Shown: positions 41,257-50,359 of the stretch, piece after piece | How positions within the stretch are numbered: position 1 is the stretch's first letter | Layout: every line of letters starts with the position of its first letter | NCBI RefSeq assembly: GCF_007713685.1 | Contig: NZ_VMRJ01000004.1 | Span: forward strand, 1-64,000 | From: Hymenobacter setariae | Lineage (GTDB): Bacteria > Bacteroidota > Bacteroidia > Cytophagales > Hymenobacteraceae | Direction of reading: 5' to 3' | DNA length: 64,000 bases | Notes under the pieces: model-generated | Database searches by the model: none | Seen by the model: the letters and a program-made list of their open reading frames with translations, nothing else | Told to the model about the DNA's origin: nothing | Position numbers and translations under genes: made by a program

Positions 41257-42522
41257 ATGTTTCTAACACGTCTTGCTTTGCTGCTGGCGCTGCTGGCCCC
41301 TACCCTACCAGCGTTTGCCAACCATATTTTTATCCCGATGGACAATACCCAGAAGGAGCATCTCAAGGCTTATGGCCTGTGCTATTGGGCATTGAGCAAG
41401 CAGATAGAAGTGGATTGGCTGCTTAATTATAAGGGTGGCGCGTTTGCGATGGAGGCGCAGCCAGCCGTAGAAAGTGAGCTCGTGGTGCGCGGCATTTCCT
41501 TTCAAACCATTTCGGAGGCGCAGTACACTAGCATCTTGTCCGAGATAGCTGACCCCAACGCCAACATGGATGTAATGAAGCTGGAGAAGGTGCCCAAAAT
41601 AGCGGTGTACACGCCTAAGGGAAAGCAGCCCTGGGACGACGCCGTGACGATGGTGCTCACTTACGCCGAAATTCCCTACGACAAGATTTATGACGATGAG
41701 GTGCTGAGCGGCGTGCTACCCAAGTACGATTGGCTGCACCTGCACCACGAAGACTTTACGGGCGAGTACGGCAAGTTTTACCAGACCTATCGCTACGCCC
41801 CCTGGTACCAGCAGCAGCAGCGCGAGGCCGAGGCTGCCGCCAAGCGCAACGGCTTTGGCAAGGTGAGCCAGATGAAAGCCACTGAAGCCGTGAAGATGCA
41901 AGAATTTATTGCGGGTGGCGGCTTCATGTTTGCCATGTGCTCGGCCACCGACTCCTATGATATCGCGCTGGCCGGCCTAGGGGTCGATATGGTCGAAAGC
42001 ATGTACGACGGCGACCCTGCCGACCCCGCTGCCCAAAGCAAGCTTAACTTCAACCGCACGCTGGCTTTTCAGAATTTTCAGCTGTACATGAACCCGATGC
42101 AGTACGAGTACTCCAACATCGACATGCAGCCATATGAGCGCGGACTATACGAGCAGAACGATTACTTCCAGCTCTTTACTTTCTCGGCCAAGTACGACCC
42201 AGTGCCGACCATGCTCACCCAAGACCACGAGAAGACTATTCACGGCTTCATGGGCCAGACCACGGCGTTTCGCAAGAGCCTAATTAAGCCCGATGTAGTG
42301 ATAATGGGCGAAACCAAGCAAACCGGCGAGGTGCGCTACATGCACGGCTCATTGGGCAAGGGCACCTGGACTTTTTATGGCGGCCACGACCCCGAAGACT
42401 ACCAACACATGGTGGGCGAAGAGCCCACCGACCTGGCCCTGCACCCTACTTCGCCCGGCTACCGGCTCATTTTAAACAACGTGCTGTTTCCGGCAGCGAA
42501 GAAGAAGAAACTGAAGACCTAG
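41257..42522 (+). CDS. conserved exported protein of Bacteroidota
   Basis: The ATG at 41257 gives a clean signal peptide (MFLTRLALLLALLAPTLPAFA, cleavage near residue 21) and a mature part starting NHIFIPMDNTQKEHLKAYGL. Total 421 residues. The mature protein is acidic and aromatic, with YDWLHLHHEDFTGEYGKFYQ, EFIAGGGFMFAMCSATDSYD and GTWTFYGGHDPEDYQHMVGE. Close relatives are sometimes labelled asparagine synthetase B, but neither a catalytic Cys2 nor a PP-loop motif is present, so I do not accept that name. A heme- or sugar-related ThuA-like amidotransferase fold is possible (GGGFMFA, GGHDPEDY) but unproven. Confidence 0.75.
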   Translation: MFLTRLALLLALLAPTLPAFANHIFIPMDNTQKEHLKAYGLCYWALSKQIEVDWLLNYKGGAFAMEAQPAVESELVVRGISFQTISEAQYTSILSEIADPNANMDVMKLEKVPKIAVYTPKGKQPWDDAVTMVLTYAEIPYDKIYDDEVLSGVLPKYDWLHLHHEDFTGEYGKFYQTYRYAPWYQQQQREAEAAAKRNGFGKVSQMKATEAVKMQEFIAGGGFMFAMCSATDSYDIALAGLGVDMVESMYDGDPADPAAQSKLNFNRTLAFQNFQLYMNPMQYEYSNIDMQPYERGLYEQNDYFQLFTFSAKYDPVPTMLTQDHEKTIHGFMGQTTAFRKSLIKPDVVIMGETKQTGEVRYMHGSLGKGTWTFYGGHDPEDYQHMVGEEPTDLALHPTSPGYRLILNNVLFPAAKKKKLKT

Positions 42523-42705
42523 GCAGCTCTCTGAGTGGAGTCTTGCCTTGCATTTATCGACCCTGGCCACATCTGGCCGGGGTTTTGCATTTAATCCTCG
42601 CGAGCAGCGGCACCTAGGTTGCTGTATCATTCCGGTACCCATCGGCGTTACTACCTAGCGCTACTGCTCGTTTATACTCTTTCCGCTAGCTCCAATATTT
42701 TTTTC

Positions 42706-44538
42706 ATGGACGACCTCACCCAATCCAATTACGGCCTGTCGGCGCCACCCGATATCGACTCCACGGCCGAAACCGACAACTCACTTCCGCGCGCTGTGCT
42801 GCGGCCAGGCACGCACTTTTTGCTCGACGGCACTTGGAAATTTGCGGTGGACCGCGACGACAGCGGCCTCATCGAAGAATGGGAACAGGGCTACGACTAC
42901 CGCCACACTGCCCAATGGCCTGGCTCGATAGAAGAGCACATGGCCGCCGCCCACACCGAGGGCTCCGCGGCTTGGCAAGACAAAATAGTGGCCTGGTACG
43001 AGCGCGAGTTTCCGTTGCCCGAGGTATCGGCCGGCCAGAGCCAGACGCTGTTTCAACTCACCTTCGGGGCCTGCGGCTACGAAACCCGCGTGTGGCTGAA
43101 TGGGCGCCTACTCACTACTATCGAGGGCGAGTCGGTGCACTTTGGCGAGTACACCTCCTTTACCTACGAGCTTCCCGAAGACACGCTGCACCTTGTCAAT
43201 CGCCTCACGGTGCGCATTGCCGACACCATGGACGCCGAAACCACGCGTGGCAAGCAGGAGTCGCACGTGTACAAGCGCGGTGGCATTTGGTACCAGACCT
43301 ATACCGGGGCTGTGCGCTCGGTGTGGCTCGAAACGGTAGAGCGCAACCGCCTGCGCTCGCGGGTGGGCGTAGTGAGCACCATTGAGGACAACCTAGTGCG
43401 CTTCAACCTGACACTGCGCATCCACGACGCGGCCGACTACGTGGTGCGCCTGCAAGTATTCGAGCCCGATGCCGCGCTAGGCGAGGCGCCCTTAGCCGCG
43501 TCCGACTTTCCGATGCAGCTGGCCGCCGGGCAGCACCAGCAGCGCTTTTCGATGGAGGTACCCGGCGCCGAGGTATGGTGCCCCGAAAACCCGCACCGCT
43601 ACCGCCTAGTAGCCCAACTTATCGACAATACCGGCTACGTGGCCCAGATTGAGGCGCTCTTCGGCCTGCGCAAAATAGAAGCGCGGGGCCGCAAGGTGTA
43701 CCTCAACAACGAGCCGATTTACCTCGACGGCATCTTGTACCAGCCCGGCACGGCCACCTTTGCCGAGATGCAGCGCCATATGCACGCCATGAAGGAGCTA
43801 GGTTGCAACCTAGTGCGGGTGCACATCGCTGGTATTGACCCCCGCATCTATAACCTAGCCGACGAGCTTGGGCTGCTCCTGTGGGTAGAAGTGCCCAGCC
43901 CGCATAGCAGCACGCCCCGCAGCCGCGAAAACCACCGCGCCGAGCTACTACGCATGCTGAGCTTGATGGAAACGCACCCCAGCATTATTATCTGGAGCCT
44001 ATACAATGAGGATTGGGGCGCCCAGGATATTGCCACCAACCCGGCCACCCAACGCTACATCGTGCAGATGTACAATTTTATGCAATTGGCGCACCCGCAG
44101 TTTCTTGTGATTGATAATGATGGCTGGCACCACATTTCGTATCAGGGCTCGCTTAAGTCAGACCTGCTCACGGCCCACCTTTACACGCCTGACCTAGGGC
44201 GCTGGCGTGAGCTGCTCGACCGCCTCATTCATGGTGAGATGGAAGGCACCGCTGCCTTCCCGCTGGTGGTAGGCGACCCGTATTTCTACCGCGGCCAGCG
44301 CCCACTGCTAGTAAGCGAGTGGGGCGGCTTCGGCTTCAGCGACTACGGCGGCCCCGCCGATGCGGAGGCCCGCACCAACAGCATCCGCGCCTTCAAACAA
44401 GAGCTGCGCAAGCGCCCCATCGCAGGCGACGTGTACACCCAGGCCACCAATATTGAAGATGAGCGCAACGGTCTCATCGGCTTCCACTCGGGCCAGCTCG
44501 ACGTGCCCGCTGGATTGCTGCACTCGGACCCGGCATAG
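42706..44538 (+). CDS. glycoside hydrolase family 2 protein
   Basis: About 610 residues from the ATG at 42706 (an in-frame TTG 87 bp upstream adds a hydrophobic leader that could be a signal peptide, so export is open). The domain order is a jelly-roll sugar-binding domain (LDGTWKFAVDRDDSGLIEEW, WYEREFPLP, GACGYETRVWLNG), an immunoglobulin-like domain and a TIM barrel. Catalytic residues are visible: acid/base Glu in SLYNEDWGAQD and nucleophile Glu in LLVSEWGGFG. The family contains beta-glucuronidases, beta-galactosidases and mannosidases; substrate is not decidable. It follows a gene for an exported protein by 180 bp and ends before a terminator. Confidence 0.88.
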   Translation: MDDLTQSNYGLSAPPDIDSTAETDNSLPRAVLRPGTHFLLDGTWKFAVDRDDSGLIEEWEQGYDYRHTAQWPGSIEEHMAAAHTEGSAAWQDKIVAWYEREFPLPEVSAGQSQTLFQLTFGACGYETRVWLNGRLLTTIEGESVHFGEYTSFTYELPEDTLHLVNRLTVRIADTMDAETTRGKQESHVYKRGGIWYQTYTGAVRSVWLETVERNRLRSRVGVVSTIEDNLVRFNLTLRIHDAADYVVRLQVFEPDAALGEAPLAASDFPMQLAAGQHQQRFSMEVPGAEVWCPENPHRYRLVAQLIDNTGYVAQIEALFGLRKIEARGRKVYLNNEPIYLDGILYQPGTATFAEMQRHMHAMKELGCNLVRVHIAGIDPRIYNLADELGLLLWVEVPSPHSSTPRSRENHRAELLRMLSLMETHPSIIIWSLYNEDWGAQDIATNPATQRYIVQMYNFMQLAHPQFLVIDNDGWHHISYQGSLKSDLLTAHLYTPDLGRWRELLDRLIHGEMEGTAAFPLVVGDPYFYRGQRPLLVSEWGGFGFSDYGGPADAEARTNSIRAFKQELRKRPIAGDVYTQATNIEDERNGLIGFHSGQLDVPAGLLHSDPA

Positions 44539-44558
44539 TTCGGGGTAAGAGTGAAAAT

Positions 44559-44589
44559 AAAAAAACCGTGGTAGAGCCACGGTTTTTTT
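44559..44589 (+). terminator. rho-independent terminator after GH2 gene
   Basis: Stem A7-CCGTGG / CCACGG-T7 with a 5-bp loop, 20 bp after the GH2 stop, followed by a T run. Confidence 0.85.
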
Positions 44590-44815
44590 ATTACAATAAT
44601 TAACGAATTATAGATTAATGATATGGTAGCATTGATTACTCATTCTGTCCAAAACCTCTGTCGTTTGAAAATAGAGCAGAATTTTTCTAAAAGTCCACAT
44701 CTATTTAGCTAACCAAAACAGAGAATGAGTAATATAATGTCGGAATGATAGTTGTCACCTCGCTGTGGCAATAAACCTATGTTGCCTATAGCTTACTCTG
44801 TAAGTATCTTACAAA

Positions 44816-45439
44816 TTAGTCATGATTCTTATAAAGGTCGAATTTAATACCTTCTCTTGAGCCACTTTTTGAATGTAAACTTTGTTTAAGAAAAGTCCAG
44901 TTCCGTTGGCTTCCATCATCGAACTTAGCGTTTAATCTTGCATCGAAATGCCATTCATCGGTACCTCCCTTAACTTCCATAGCGGTAATTTCATATATAC
45001 TGCCATTAAGCTCATCTTTTGTTGGATGCTCAGAAATGTTTAAATATATCGGCGGAGAATCAGTGTTATCATCATAATGGTCATCTTTTCTATCCGCGCT
45101 GCAACAAAAAATCTCACCAACAACGTGACCATTTAATCTCACTGTACTACCTATTTGTGTAGTCCAATCTTTATCGTTATCAGTTGTGTGAAAAGTTGCT
45201 GTAAGGCTGACAAGTTTTTGCGAAGCCTTTAAGCTTTTGTTAAGGTGTTCGGTGCTCCTAGTTGTAGAATCGGATAATTGAGGTGTTTGCACGGCACCAA
45301 CCATGCTTGTGTCTGATTTAGTATTTATCGAGGTGTTATTGGAGGTATTGGCATTTGTATCTGTTGTGCCATTGCAAGATGCTAGTGAGACAGCTAGACA
45401 AACTGTCAAACTCGAGATTAAAAAATGTTTACAGCTCAT
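44816..45439 (-). CDS. orphan lipoprotein, unknown function
   Basis: A 207-residue predicted lipoprotein: signal segment with lipobox LASC (Cys about residue 22), then an Asn/Thr/Ser-rich linker (NANTSNNTSINTKSDT), and a C-terminal domain with VSLTATFHTTDNDKDWTTQI, EIFCCSADRKDDHYDDNTD and DEWHFDARLNAKFDDGSQRN. The gene is clearly more A/T-rich than its neighbours. No family is recognised. It stands alone between GH2 and mrp, transcribed against both. It may have been acquired by transfer. Confidence 0.6.
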   Translation of the reverse strand: MSCKHFLISSLTVCLAVSLASCNGTTDTNANTSNNTSINTKSDTSMVGAVQTPQLSDSTTRSTEHLNKSLKASQKLVSLTATFHTTDNDKDWTTQIGSTVRLNGHVVGEIFCCSADRKDDHYDDNTDSPPIYLNISEHPTKDELNGSIYEITAMEVKGGTDEWHFDARLNAKFDDGSQRNWTFLKQSLHSKSGSREGIKFDLYKNHD

Positions 45440-45640
45440 TTCGGTAGGTCTTAATCAAGATTTCTAAGTTTCGTCATAACCACTTCGCATGCAGGCAGCT
45501 TTTAGTCAATAGCACTTAACCTTGCAGTCTAGGGCCAAATGCTTAGCATGTGCGTGCTGATGCAACAAATATATAACAATATATTTATTTACTTAATAGC
45601 TCAGTAGCTCTATTTGAAACCCCTACCCCGCTGCACGGGT

Positions 45641-45648
45641 TATCTTTG
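45641..45648 (+). promoter_or_regulatory. mrp -7-like element
   Basis: TATCTTTG fits TAnnTTTG and lies 34 bp upstream of the chosen mrp start. The nearest TTG is 24 bp upstream, longer than the ideal spacing of 19 bp. Confidence 0.4.
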
Positions 45649-45681
45649 CACCTTGCGCCCTAGGTGGTGCATTTGCCTTGT

Positions 45682-46788
45682 ATGCCCGAACTAACGATAG
45701 AAGCCGTCCGCCACGCCCTGAGCTTCGTGGAAGAGCCCGACCTAGGGCAGGACTTGATTACGCTCAACATGGTGGAAGACATCAAGGTAGAAGGCCATAC
45801 AGTGTCCTTTACCGTAGTGCTCACCACCCCGGCCTGCCCCCTCAAGCAGCTCATCCACGATGCCTGCGAGCGGGCTGTGCACACCATGGTGGATAAAGAC
45901 GCCAACGTGGTGATTCAAATGACTTCGCGCGTGACCACCATGCGCAATAACAACACCATCTTGCCCGGCGTGAAGAACATTATCGCCATTGCCTCGGGTA
46001 AGGGCGGCGTGGGCAAAAGCACCGTAACGGCCAACCTGGCCGTGGCGCTAGCTGCCAGCGGCGCCAAAGTCGGGCTGATTGACGCCGACATCTCGGGGCC
46101 GAGCATGCCCACGATGTTTGGCGTGGAGGATGCCCGGCCGCACGTGTTTCAGGACCAGCAGGGCAAAAACCGGATTCAGCCGGTGGTGCAGTACGGCGTG
46201 AAGCTGATGAGCATCGGCTTCTTGGCCCCCAGCGAAAACGCTATTGTATGGCGCGGGCCCATGGCCTCGTCGGCACTTAAGCAGTTTATCACGGAAGTAG
46301 ACTGGGGCGACCTTGACTACCTATTGCTCGACCTGCCGCCCGGCACGTCCGACATTCATCTCACCATGGTGCAGACCGTGCCCGTGACCGGCGCCATCAT
46401 CGTGACCACACCACAGCCCGTGGCGCTCATGGATGCGCAAAAGGGCTTGCAGATGTTCCGCCAGCCGCAAATCAACGTACCAGTGCTAGGCATTATCGAG
46501 AATATGGCGTGGTTTACGCCCGCCGAACTACCTAGCAACAAGTACTATATCTTTGGCGAAGGCGGCGGCCAGCGCCTGGCCGACAAGCACCAAGTGCCGC
46601 TCATTGGGCAGCTACCGCTGGTGCAGGCCGTGCGCGAAGCCGGTGACCAAGGCCGCCCGGCCGTGCTCGCCGATGTAACTTCGCCGGAAGCTGCCACGTT
46701 CCGAGAGCTAGCTGAGAACTTGGCTCGCCAGGTCAGCATTCGCAACAACGTAGCTCCTAAGACGACTGTCGTTACAATGAATACCTAG
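45682..46788 (+). CDS. mrp: Mrp/ApbC-type iron-sulfur cluster carrier ATPase
   Basis: A 368-residue P-loop ATPase. An N-terminal MIP18/DUF59 domain (about 1-85, VSFTVVLTTPACPLKQLIHD) is joined to the NTPase domain with deviant Walker A GKGGVGKST, DADISGPSMPTMFGV and DLPPGTSDIHLTMVQTVPVT. The ATG at 45682 is chosen since the upstream frame extension adds only a short leader. Mrp binds and transfers [4Fe-4S] clusters. However, the usual CxxC near the end of the ATPase domain is absent in the segment I checked (IENMAWFTPAELPSNKYYIF), where many homologues carry it. It is followed by a NifU-like gene, supporting an Fe-S role. Confidence 0.9.
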   Translation: MPELTIEAVRHALSFVEEPDLGQDLITLNMVEDIKVEGHTVSFTVVLTTPACPLKQLIHDACERAVHTMVDKDANVVIQMTSRVTTMRNNNTILPGVKNIIAIASGKGGVGKSTVTANLAVALAASGAKVGLIDADISGPSMPTMFGVEDARPHVFQDQQGKNRIQPVVQYGVKLMSIGFLAPSENAIVWRGPMASSALKQFITEVDWGDLDYLLLDLPPGTSDIHLTMVQTVPVTGAIIVTTPQPVALMDAQKGLQMFRQPQINVPVLGIIENMAWFTPAELPSNKYYIFGEGGGQRLADKHQVPLIGQLPLVQAVREAGDQGRPAVLADVTSPEAATFRELAENLARQVSIRNNVAPKTTVVTMNT

Positions 46789-46896
46789 GTGAGGGGCGCT
46801 GAACGATGAAATTGTCGTCTTTGCACGAAATCATCCCAGCGTGTTGTTCTCCATCCACCTATTCATTGCCCATTGTTAATTGCTAATTGCCCAATT

Positions 46897-47124
46897 ATGG
46901 ATTCTGTTCTGTCCCGCGTCGAGCAAGCCCTAGATGGCTTGCGCCCTTACCTAGCCACCGACGGCGGCAACGTGCGCGTGGCCGAGATTACCCCCGAAGG
47001 CGTACTGAAGCTGGAGTGGGAAGGCGCCTGTGGGGCCTGCCCCATGTCGCCCATGACCCGCGCTGGCCTCGAAGACACGGTGCGCCGGGCCGTACCCGAG
47101 ATTACGGCCGTCGAGGCTCGCTAA
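46897..47124 (+). CDS. NifU C-terminal domain (Nfu-type) Fe-S scaffold
   Basis: A 75-residue protein from the ATG at 46897. The family motif is complete: RPYLATDGGNVRVAEITPEG then GACGACPMSPMTRAGLED, with the cluster-binding CxxC (CGAC). Standalone Nfu domains carry a [4Fe-4S] cluster between subunits. Location 108 bp after mrp indicates joint function in cluster assembly or transfer. Confidence 0.92.
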   Translation: MDSVLSRVEQALDGLRPYLATDGGNVRVAEITPEGVLKLEWEGACGACPMSPMTRAGLEDTVRRAVPEITAVEAR

Positions 47125-47154
47125 CAGGTTAGACTAGTTAGGCTGATTTACGTT

Positions 47155-47249
47155 ACGTCTGTCAGGCTGAGCTTGCAAAGCAACTTTCTGCGCTAGGAAT
47201 GCCCTTCCGGCCAGAAAAACCTGCTTTGCAAGCTCAGCCTGACAGACGT
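47155..47249. terminator. palindromic element downstream of nfu gene
   Basis: Perfect 28-bp arms (47155-47182 and 47222-47249) separated by 39 bp, and the right arm runs into a T tract. It starts 30 bp after the nfu stop. The arm sequence (TCAGGCTGAGCTTGCAAAGC) resembles dispersed palindromic repeats that I recall from Hymenobacter and other genomes, so it could be a mobile repeat that serves as a terminator. Confidence 0.65.
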
Positions 47250-47286
47250 TTTTTTGCGGCTATCAGCGGCCGCTTTTATTTCTTTT

Positions 47287-48594
47287 ATGCCTGCTTCGCC
47301 CGCCAACGACCCCAGCCTGCATTCCTGGATTGACATCCGGCCCACCGATGACTTTCCAATTCAAAACCTACCCTTTGGGGTAATAGATGTGCCCGACTGG
47401 GGCCCGCGCCTCGCAGTGGCCATCGGCGGCTATGCCCTCGATTTATACGCCTGCGCCCAGCTTGGCTACTTCGACAGTGTGGCCGAGGATGTACCGGAGC
47501 TAGGGGCCGTGCTACCCAAGGTATTTCGGCGGCGCTCGCTCAATGCTTTTTTGAAGCTTGGGCCAGCGGCGTGGCGGGCCGTGCGCGAGCGCGTAAGCGA
47601 ACTGCTACGCCACGACAACCCCACTCTGCGTGACAACGAACTGGCTATGCGCACCTGCCTACTGCGCCAGCGCGACGTAGCCATGTTGCGCCCCGTAAAG
47701 CCCACCAATGTTACCTGTTTTGAGGCTAGCCGCACTCATGCCCTCAATGTCGCTCAGCTCTTAGGCGGTGCCAACTCCCTAGGTGCCAACTGGCACCACC
47801 AGCCCTTTGCATACAGTGGCCGCGCTAGTTCTATAGTGGTAAGTGATACTGATATCCGGCGGCCCAGCGGCCTGCACGTACCAGCAGGCCAAACCGAGCC
47901 AGCTTTTGGCCCTACTCAGCAGCTGGATTTTGAACTGGAAACCGCTTTTGTGGTAGGGCAATCTACTACGCTAGGCACTGCGGTGCCCGTGGCACAGGCC
48001 GAAAGCCACATTTTTGGTGTTCTGCTACTTAATGACTGGCGAGCGCGTGACTTGCAGCGATGGCTAGCGCAGGCCCTAGGTTCGCCGGTCGATAAGGATT
48101 TTATCAGCAGCGTATCGCCTTGGGTTGTGACGCTTGATGCATTGGAGCCTTTCCGGGTCACTGGCCCGGCGCAAGAGCCCGAGCCTCTTCCCTACTTGCA
48201 GGTCTCGGGCGAACAGCACTTCGACCTTCACCTCGAAATGCTTTTCAAACCAGCTGGCTCTACCGTGGCACCGCTGGTGCTGAGCCATACCAATACCAGC
48301 ACCAACTACTGGAGCATGGCTCAGCAACTCACGCAACTTACGGCCAATGGCACTGCACTAGAAGCTGGCGACCTTTGCGCCTCGGGCGCCAGCAGTGGGC
48401 TCACCTCTGGCGCGCTGGGCAGCTTAGCGGAGCTCACCCAAGGTGGCACACAGCCCCTCAGCCTCCCAAACGACCTACACCTAAGCTACTTGCGCGATGG
48501 CGATACGGTTATTTTGCGCGGCTATGCCGAAAAAAACGGGCTGCGTATTGGGCTGGGCGAAGTGCATGGCACAGTACTACCCGCTACTACCTAG
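47287..48594 (+). CDS. fahA: fumarylacetoacetase
   Basis: A 435-residue fumarylacetoacetate hydrolase, the last step of tyrosine degradation, splitting fumarylacetoacetate into fumarate and acetoacetate. Start ATG 47287 (MPASPANDPSLHSWIDI). N-terminal SH3-like domain with DFPIQNLPFGVI and catalytic domain with metal ligands in LDFELETAFVVG (ExE) and LLNDWRARDLQRW (Asp). The rest (SVSPWVVTLDALEPFRV, LLFKPAGSTVAPLVLSHTN) also matches. Length fits the family (about 420-440). No other tyrosine-pathway gene is near. Confidence 0.93.
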   Translation: MPASPANDPSLHSWIDIRPTDDFPIQNLPFGVIDVPDWGPRLAVAIGGYALDLYACAQLGYFDSVAEDVPELGAVLPKVFRRRSLNAFLKLGPAAWRAVRERVSELLRHDNPTLRDNELAMRTCLLRQRDVAMLRPVKPTNVTCFEASRTHALNVAQLLGGANSLGANWHHQPFAYSGRASSIVVSDTDIRRPSGLHVPAGQTEPAFGPTQQLDFELETAFVVGQSTTLGTAVPVAQAESHIFGVLLLNDWRARDLQRWLAQALGSPVDKDFISSVSPWVVTLDALEPFRVTGPAQEPEPLPYLQVSGEQHFDLHLEMLFKPAGSTVAPLVLSHTNTSTNYWSMAQQLTQLTANGTALEAGDLCASGASSGLTSGALGSLAELTQGGTQPLSLPNDLHLSYLRDGDTVILRGYAEKNGLRIGLGEVHGTVLPATT

Positions 48595-48692
48595 GGCAAT
48601 TCCTGTAGGCCGTTTAGCACAAAATAGCGGGGTTACGTGTTTCAGGGATGTTGACTTTTTAATTAGTAGAAGTCAGCTAACCCTGCTTTCCT

Positions 48693-48902
48693 ATGGCTAC
48701 CCAACGTTTCAAAACCACTATTAACTGCGCCAACTGCCTGCGCGCCATCACGCCCACGCTCAATGCTGAACCCGCTATTACGGCTTGGCAGGTGGACACA
48801 ACCAACCCCGACAAGCTTTTGACCGTGACCACTGACCTACCCGCTGCTCAAGTGGTGGCCTTGGTAGAGGAAGCCGGCTTCGAGGCCCAACCTCTCGCCT
48901 AG
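48693..48902 (+). CDS. heavy-metal-associated (HMA) domain protein
   Basis: A 69-residue ferredoxin-like HMA domain. The metal-binding motif is NCANC (CxxC, residues about 12-15), followed by the family pattern ITAWQVDTTNPDKLLTVTTD and VVALVEEAGFEAQPL. Such standalone domains act as copper or zinc chaperones. It stands alone, with a hairpin 40 bp downstream. Confidence 0.8.
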   Translation: MATQRFKTTINCANCLRAITPTLNAEPAITAWQVDTTNPDKLLTVTTDLPAAQVVALVEEAGFEAQPLA

Positions 48903-48941
48903 GCTACCTAGGAAGCTACTTATAGTTTATGCACCCCGCTG

Positions 48942-48999
48942 GCTGAAGTGTTGCCGCACCCTACCCCAAGTAGCGGTGCGACAACACTTCAGCTTATTT
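48942..48999 (+). terminator. terminator after HMA gene
   Basis: Stem of 18 paired bases with one mismatch (48942-48960 against 48975-48993), 14-bp loop, followed by TTATTTTTTA. Begins 40 bp after the HMA stop. Confidence 0.75.
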
Positions 49000-49397
49000 T
49001 TTATAGCTATCCTGGTCTACGCCCCCTATGCGAAAGAAGTATTCCATCATTTTTTAAAACAAATTTTCTTTTAGTAACAGCTTTACGGGTCATTAATTAA
49101 TATCGCAAACGATTTCGGCTGCCCCCAACCAATATAAATCTTTGTCTATCAGTAAAATAATTACTTTGTTTGTAACCTCACCTCTATTAGTAGTCACATG
49201 CTGAGCTAATAATCCCAAAAATCAGGTAGCAGCTACTGTGCATAAGATTGTTGCCTGAGCCCTACATTTAGCGTGCTTATCCGGCAGTTATATCAAACCG
49301 AAGAGGAAATACACAGTGAGTAAAACCTTGCTGGCGCTCCTCATAGGCTACTTGCTGCCGCATTCGCACTACTCCTCTACCTAGCCCACCCCCTACC
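49000..49397. other. control region of the carbohydrate operon
   Basis: About 400 bp upstream of the first operon gene with no coding frame. It contains the 13-bp CAAACGATTTCGG element (49106-49118) and TTACTTTG (near 49160) that resembles a -7 box, but without a good -33 element. Confidence 0.5.
49106..49118. promoter_or_regulatory. putative operator CAAACGATTTCGG (operon copy)
   Basis: Identical over 13 bp to a sequence upstream of susC (63432-63444). The AAACGATTT core is close to LacI/GntR-type half-site patterns. Sits about 280 bp upstream of the first gene of the 49-58 kb operon. Confidence 0.45.
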
Positions 49398-50282
49398 ATG
49401 ACTACTCGACGTGCGTTCGTCAAGTCAGCTGCGCTGCTTTCAGCTGGCGTGCTTGCCAGCCCCGCCCTCTTCGCGGCCCCCAAGCAGTACATTGGCTTGC
49501 AGCTGTATACCGTGCGCGAAGCGATGCAGCAGGACCCTGCGGGCACCCTAGCCAAGGTGGCCCAACTAGGCTACAATTCGGTGGAAGGCGCCTCCTATAC
49601 GGGCACGCAGAAGTTTTATGGTATGGAGCCAGCGGCTTTTGCGAAGGTTTTGCAGCAAAACGGCCTTATCATGCCCAGCAGCCACTATATACTGGGTGAG
49701 GCGCAGTACAATGGGCAGCCTATTCAGGGTACCATCCTGCACGGCTGGGACAAGGCCGTGGACGACGCGGCTCAGCTAGGGGTAAAGTATATGGTTTGTG
49801 CCTACCTCATGGACAGCGAGCGTGGCAACCTAGACCATTACAAGCAAATTGCCGAGTATCTAAACAAAGCCGGTGAGCGCTGCAAACAGGCGGGCATGCA
49901 ACTCTGCTACCACAACCACGACTTTGAATTTCAAGCTCAGGACGGCAAAATGCCCTATGACCTGCTGCTGAGCTTGACCGACAAAAACTTGTTGAAGATG
50001 GAGCTAGACCTATATTGGGCCACCAAAGCAGGTCAAGACCCAATAGCCTTATTTAAAAAGCACCCTGGTCGCTTCCCCCTCTGGCATGTGAAAGACATGG
50101 ATAAGACCGCGGCGCGGAACTTCACAGAAGTAGGCAACGGTTCGATTGATTTCAAGCGCATCTTTGCCCAGGCTCCACTGGCCGGCATGCAGTACTTCTT
50201 TGTAGAGCAGGACCAAACACCTGGCTCGCCCTTCGACAGCATCAAGCAAAGCGTTACATACATCAAACGTGCACTAGTGTAA
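49398..50282 (+). CDS. exported sugar phosphate isomerase/epimerase-like TIM barrel
   Basis: A 294-residue AP-endonuclease-2/xylose-isomerase-like TIM barrel. The N-terminus has a Tat-like signal (TTRRAFVKSAALLSAGVLAS, with an Arg-Arg pair and hydrophobic stretch), so it is probably exported to the periplasm. Barrel signatures are YIGLQLYTVREAMQQDPAGT, LCYHNHDFEFQ, LLKMELDLYWATKAGQDPIA and PLWHVKDMDK, with acidic/His metal ligands. It opens the operon, 78 bp before the GMC gene. In related clusters such proteins act on 3-keto sugars, which is inferred here. Confidence 0.85.
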   Translation: MTTRRAFVKSAALLSAGVLASPALFAAPKQYIGLQLYTVREAMQQDPAGTLAKVAQLGYNSVEGASYTGTQKFYGMEPAAFAKVLQQNGLIMPSSHYILGEAQYNGQPIQGTILHGWDKAVDDAAQLGVKYMVCAYLMDSERGNLDHYKQIAEYLNKAGERCKQAGMQLCYHNHDFEFQAQDGKMPYDLLLSLTDKNLLKMELDLYWATKAGQDPIALFKKHPGRFPLWHVKDMDKTAARNFTEVGNGSIDFKRIFAQAPLAGMQYFFVEQDQTPGSPFDSIKQSVTYIKRALV

Positions 50283-50359
50283 TTATATGCACAGTGCTTA
50301 AAGGTTTAAGCATTCTTCATTGTCTACTAATTACTCATCTATTCTCACCCAATTTTTCA

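Noticed and set aside
41257..42522. Annotation as asparagine synthetase B
   Set aside because: No N-terminal catalytic Cys and no ATP-binding PP-loop; the protein has a signal peptide.
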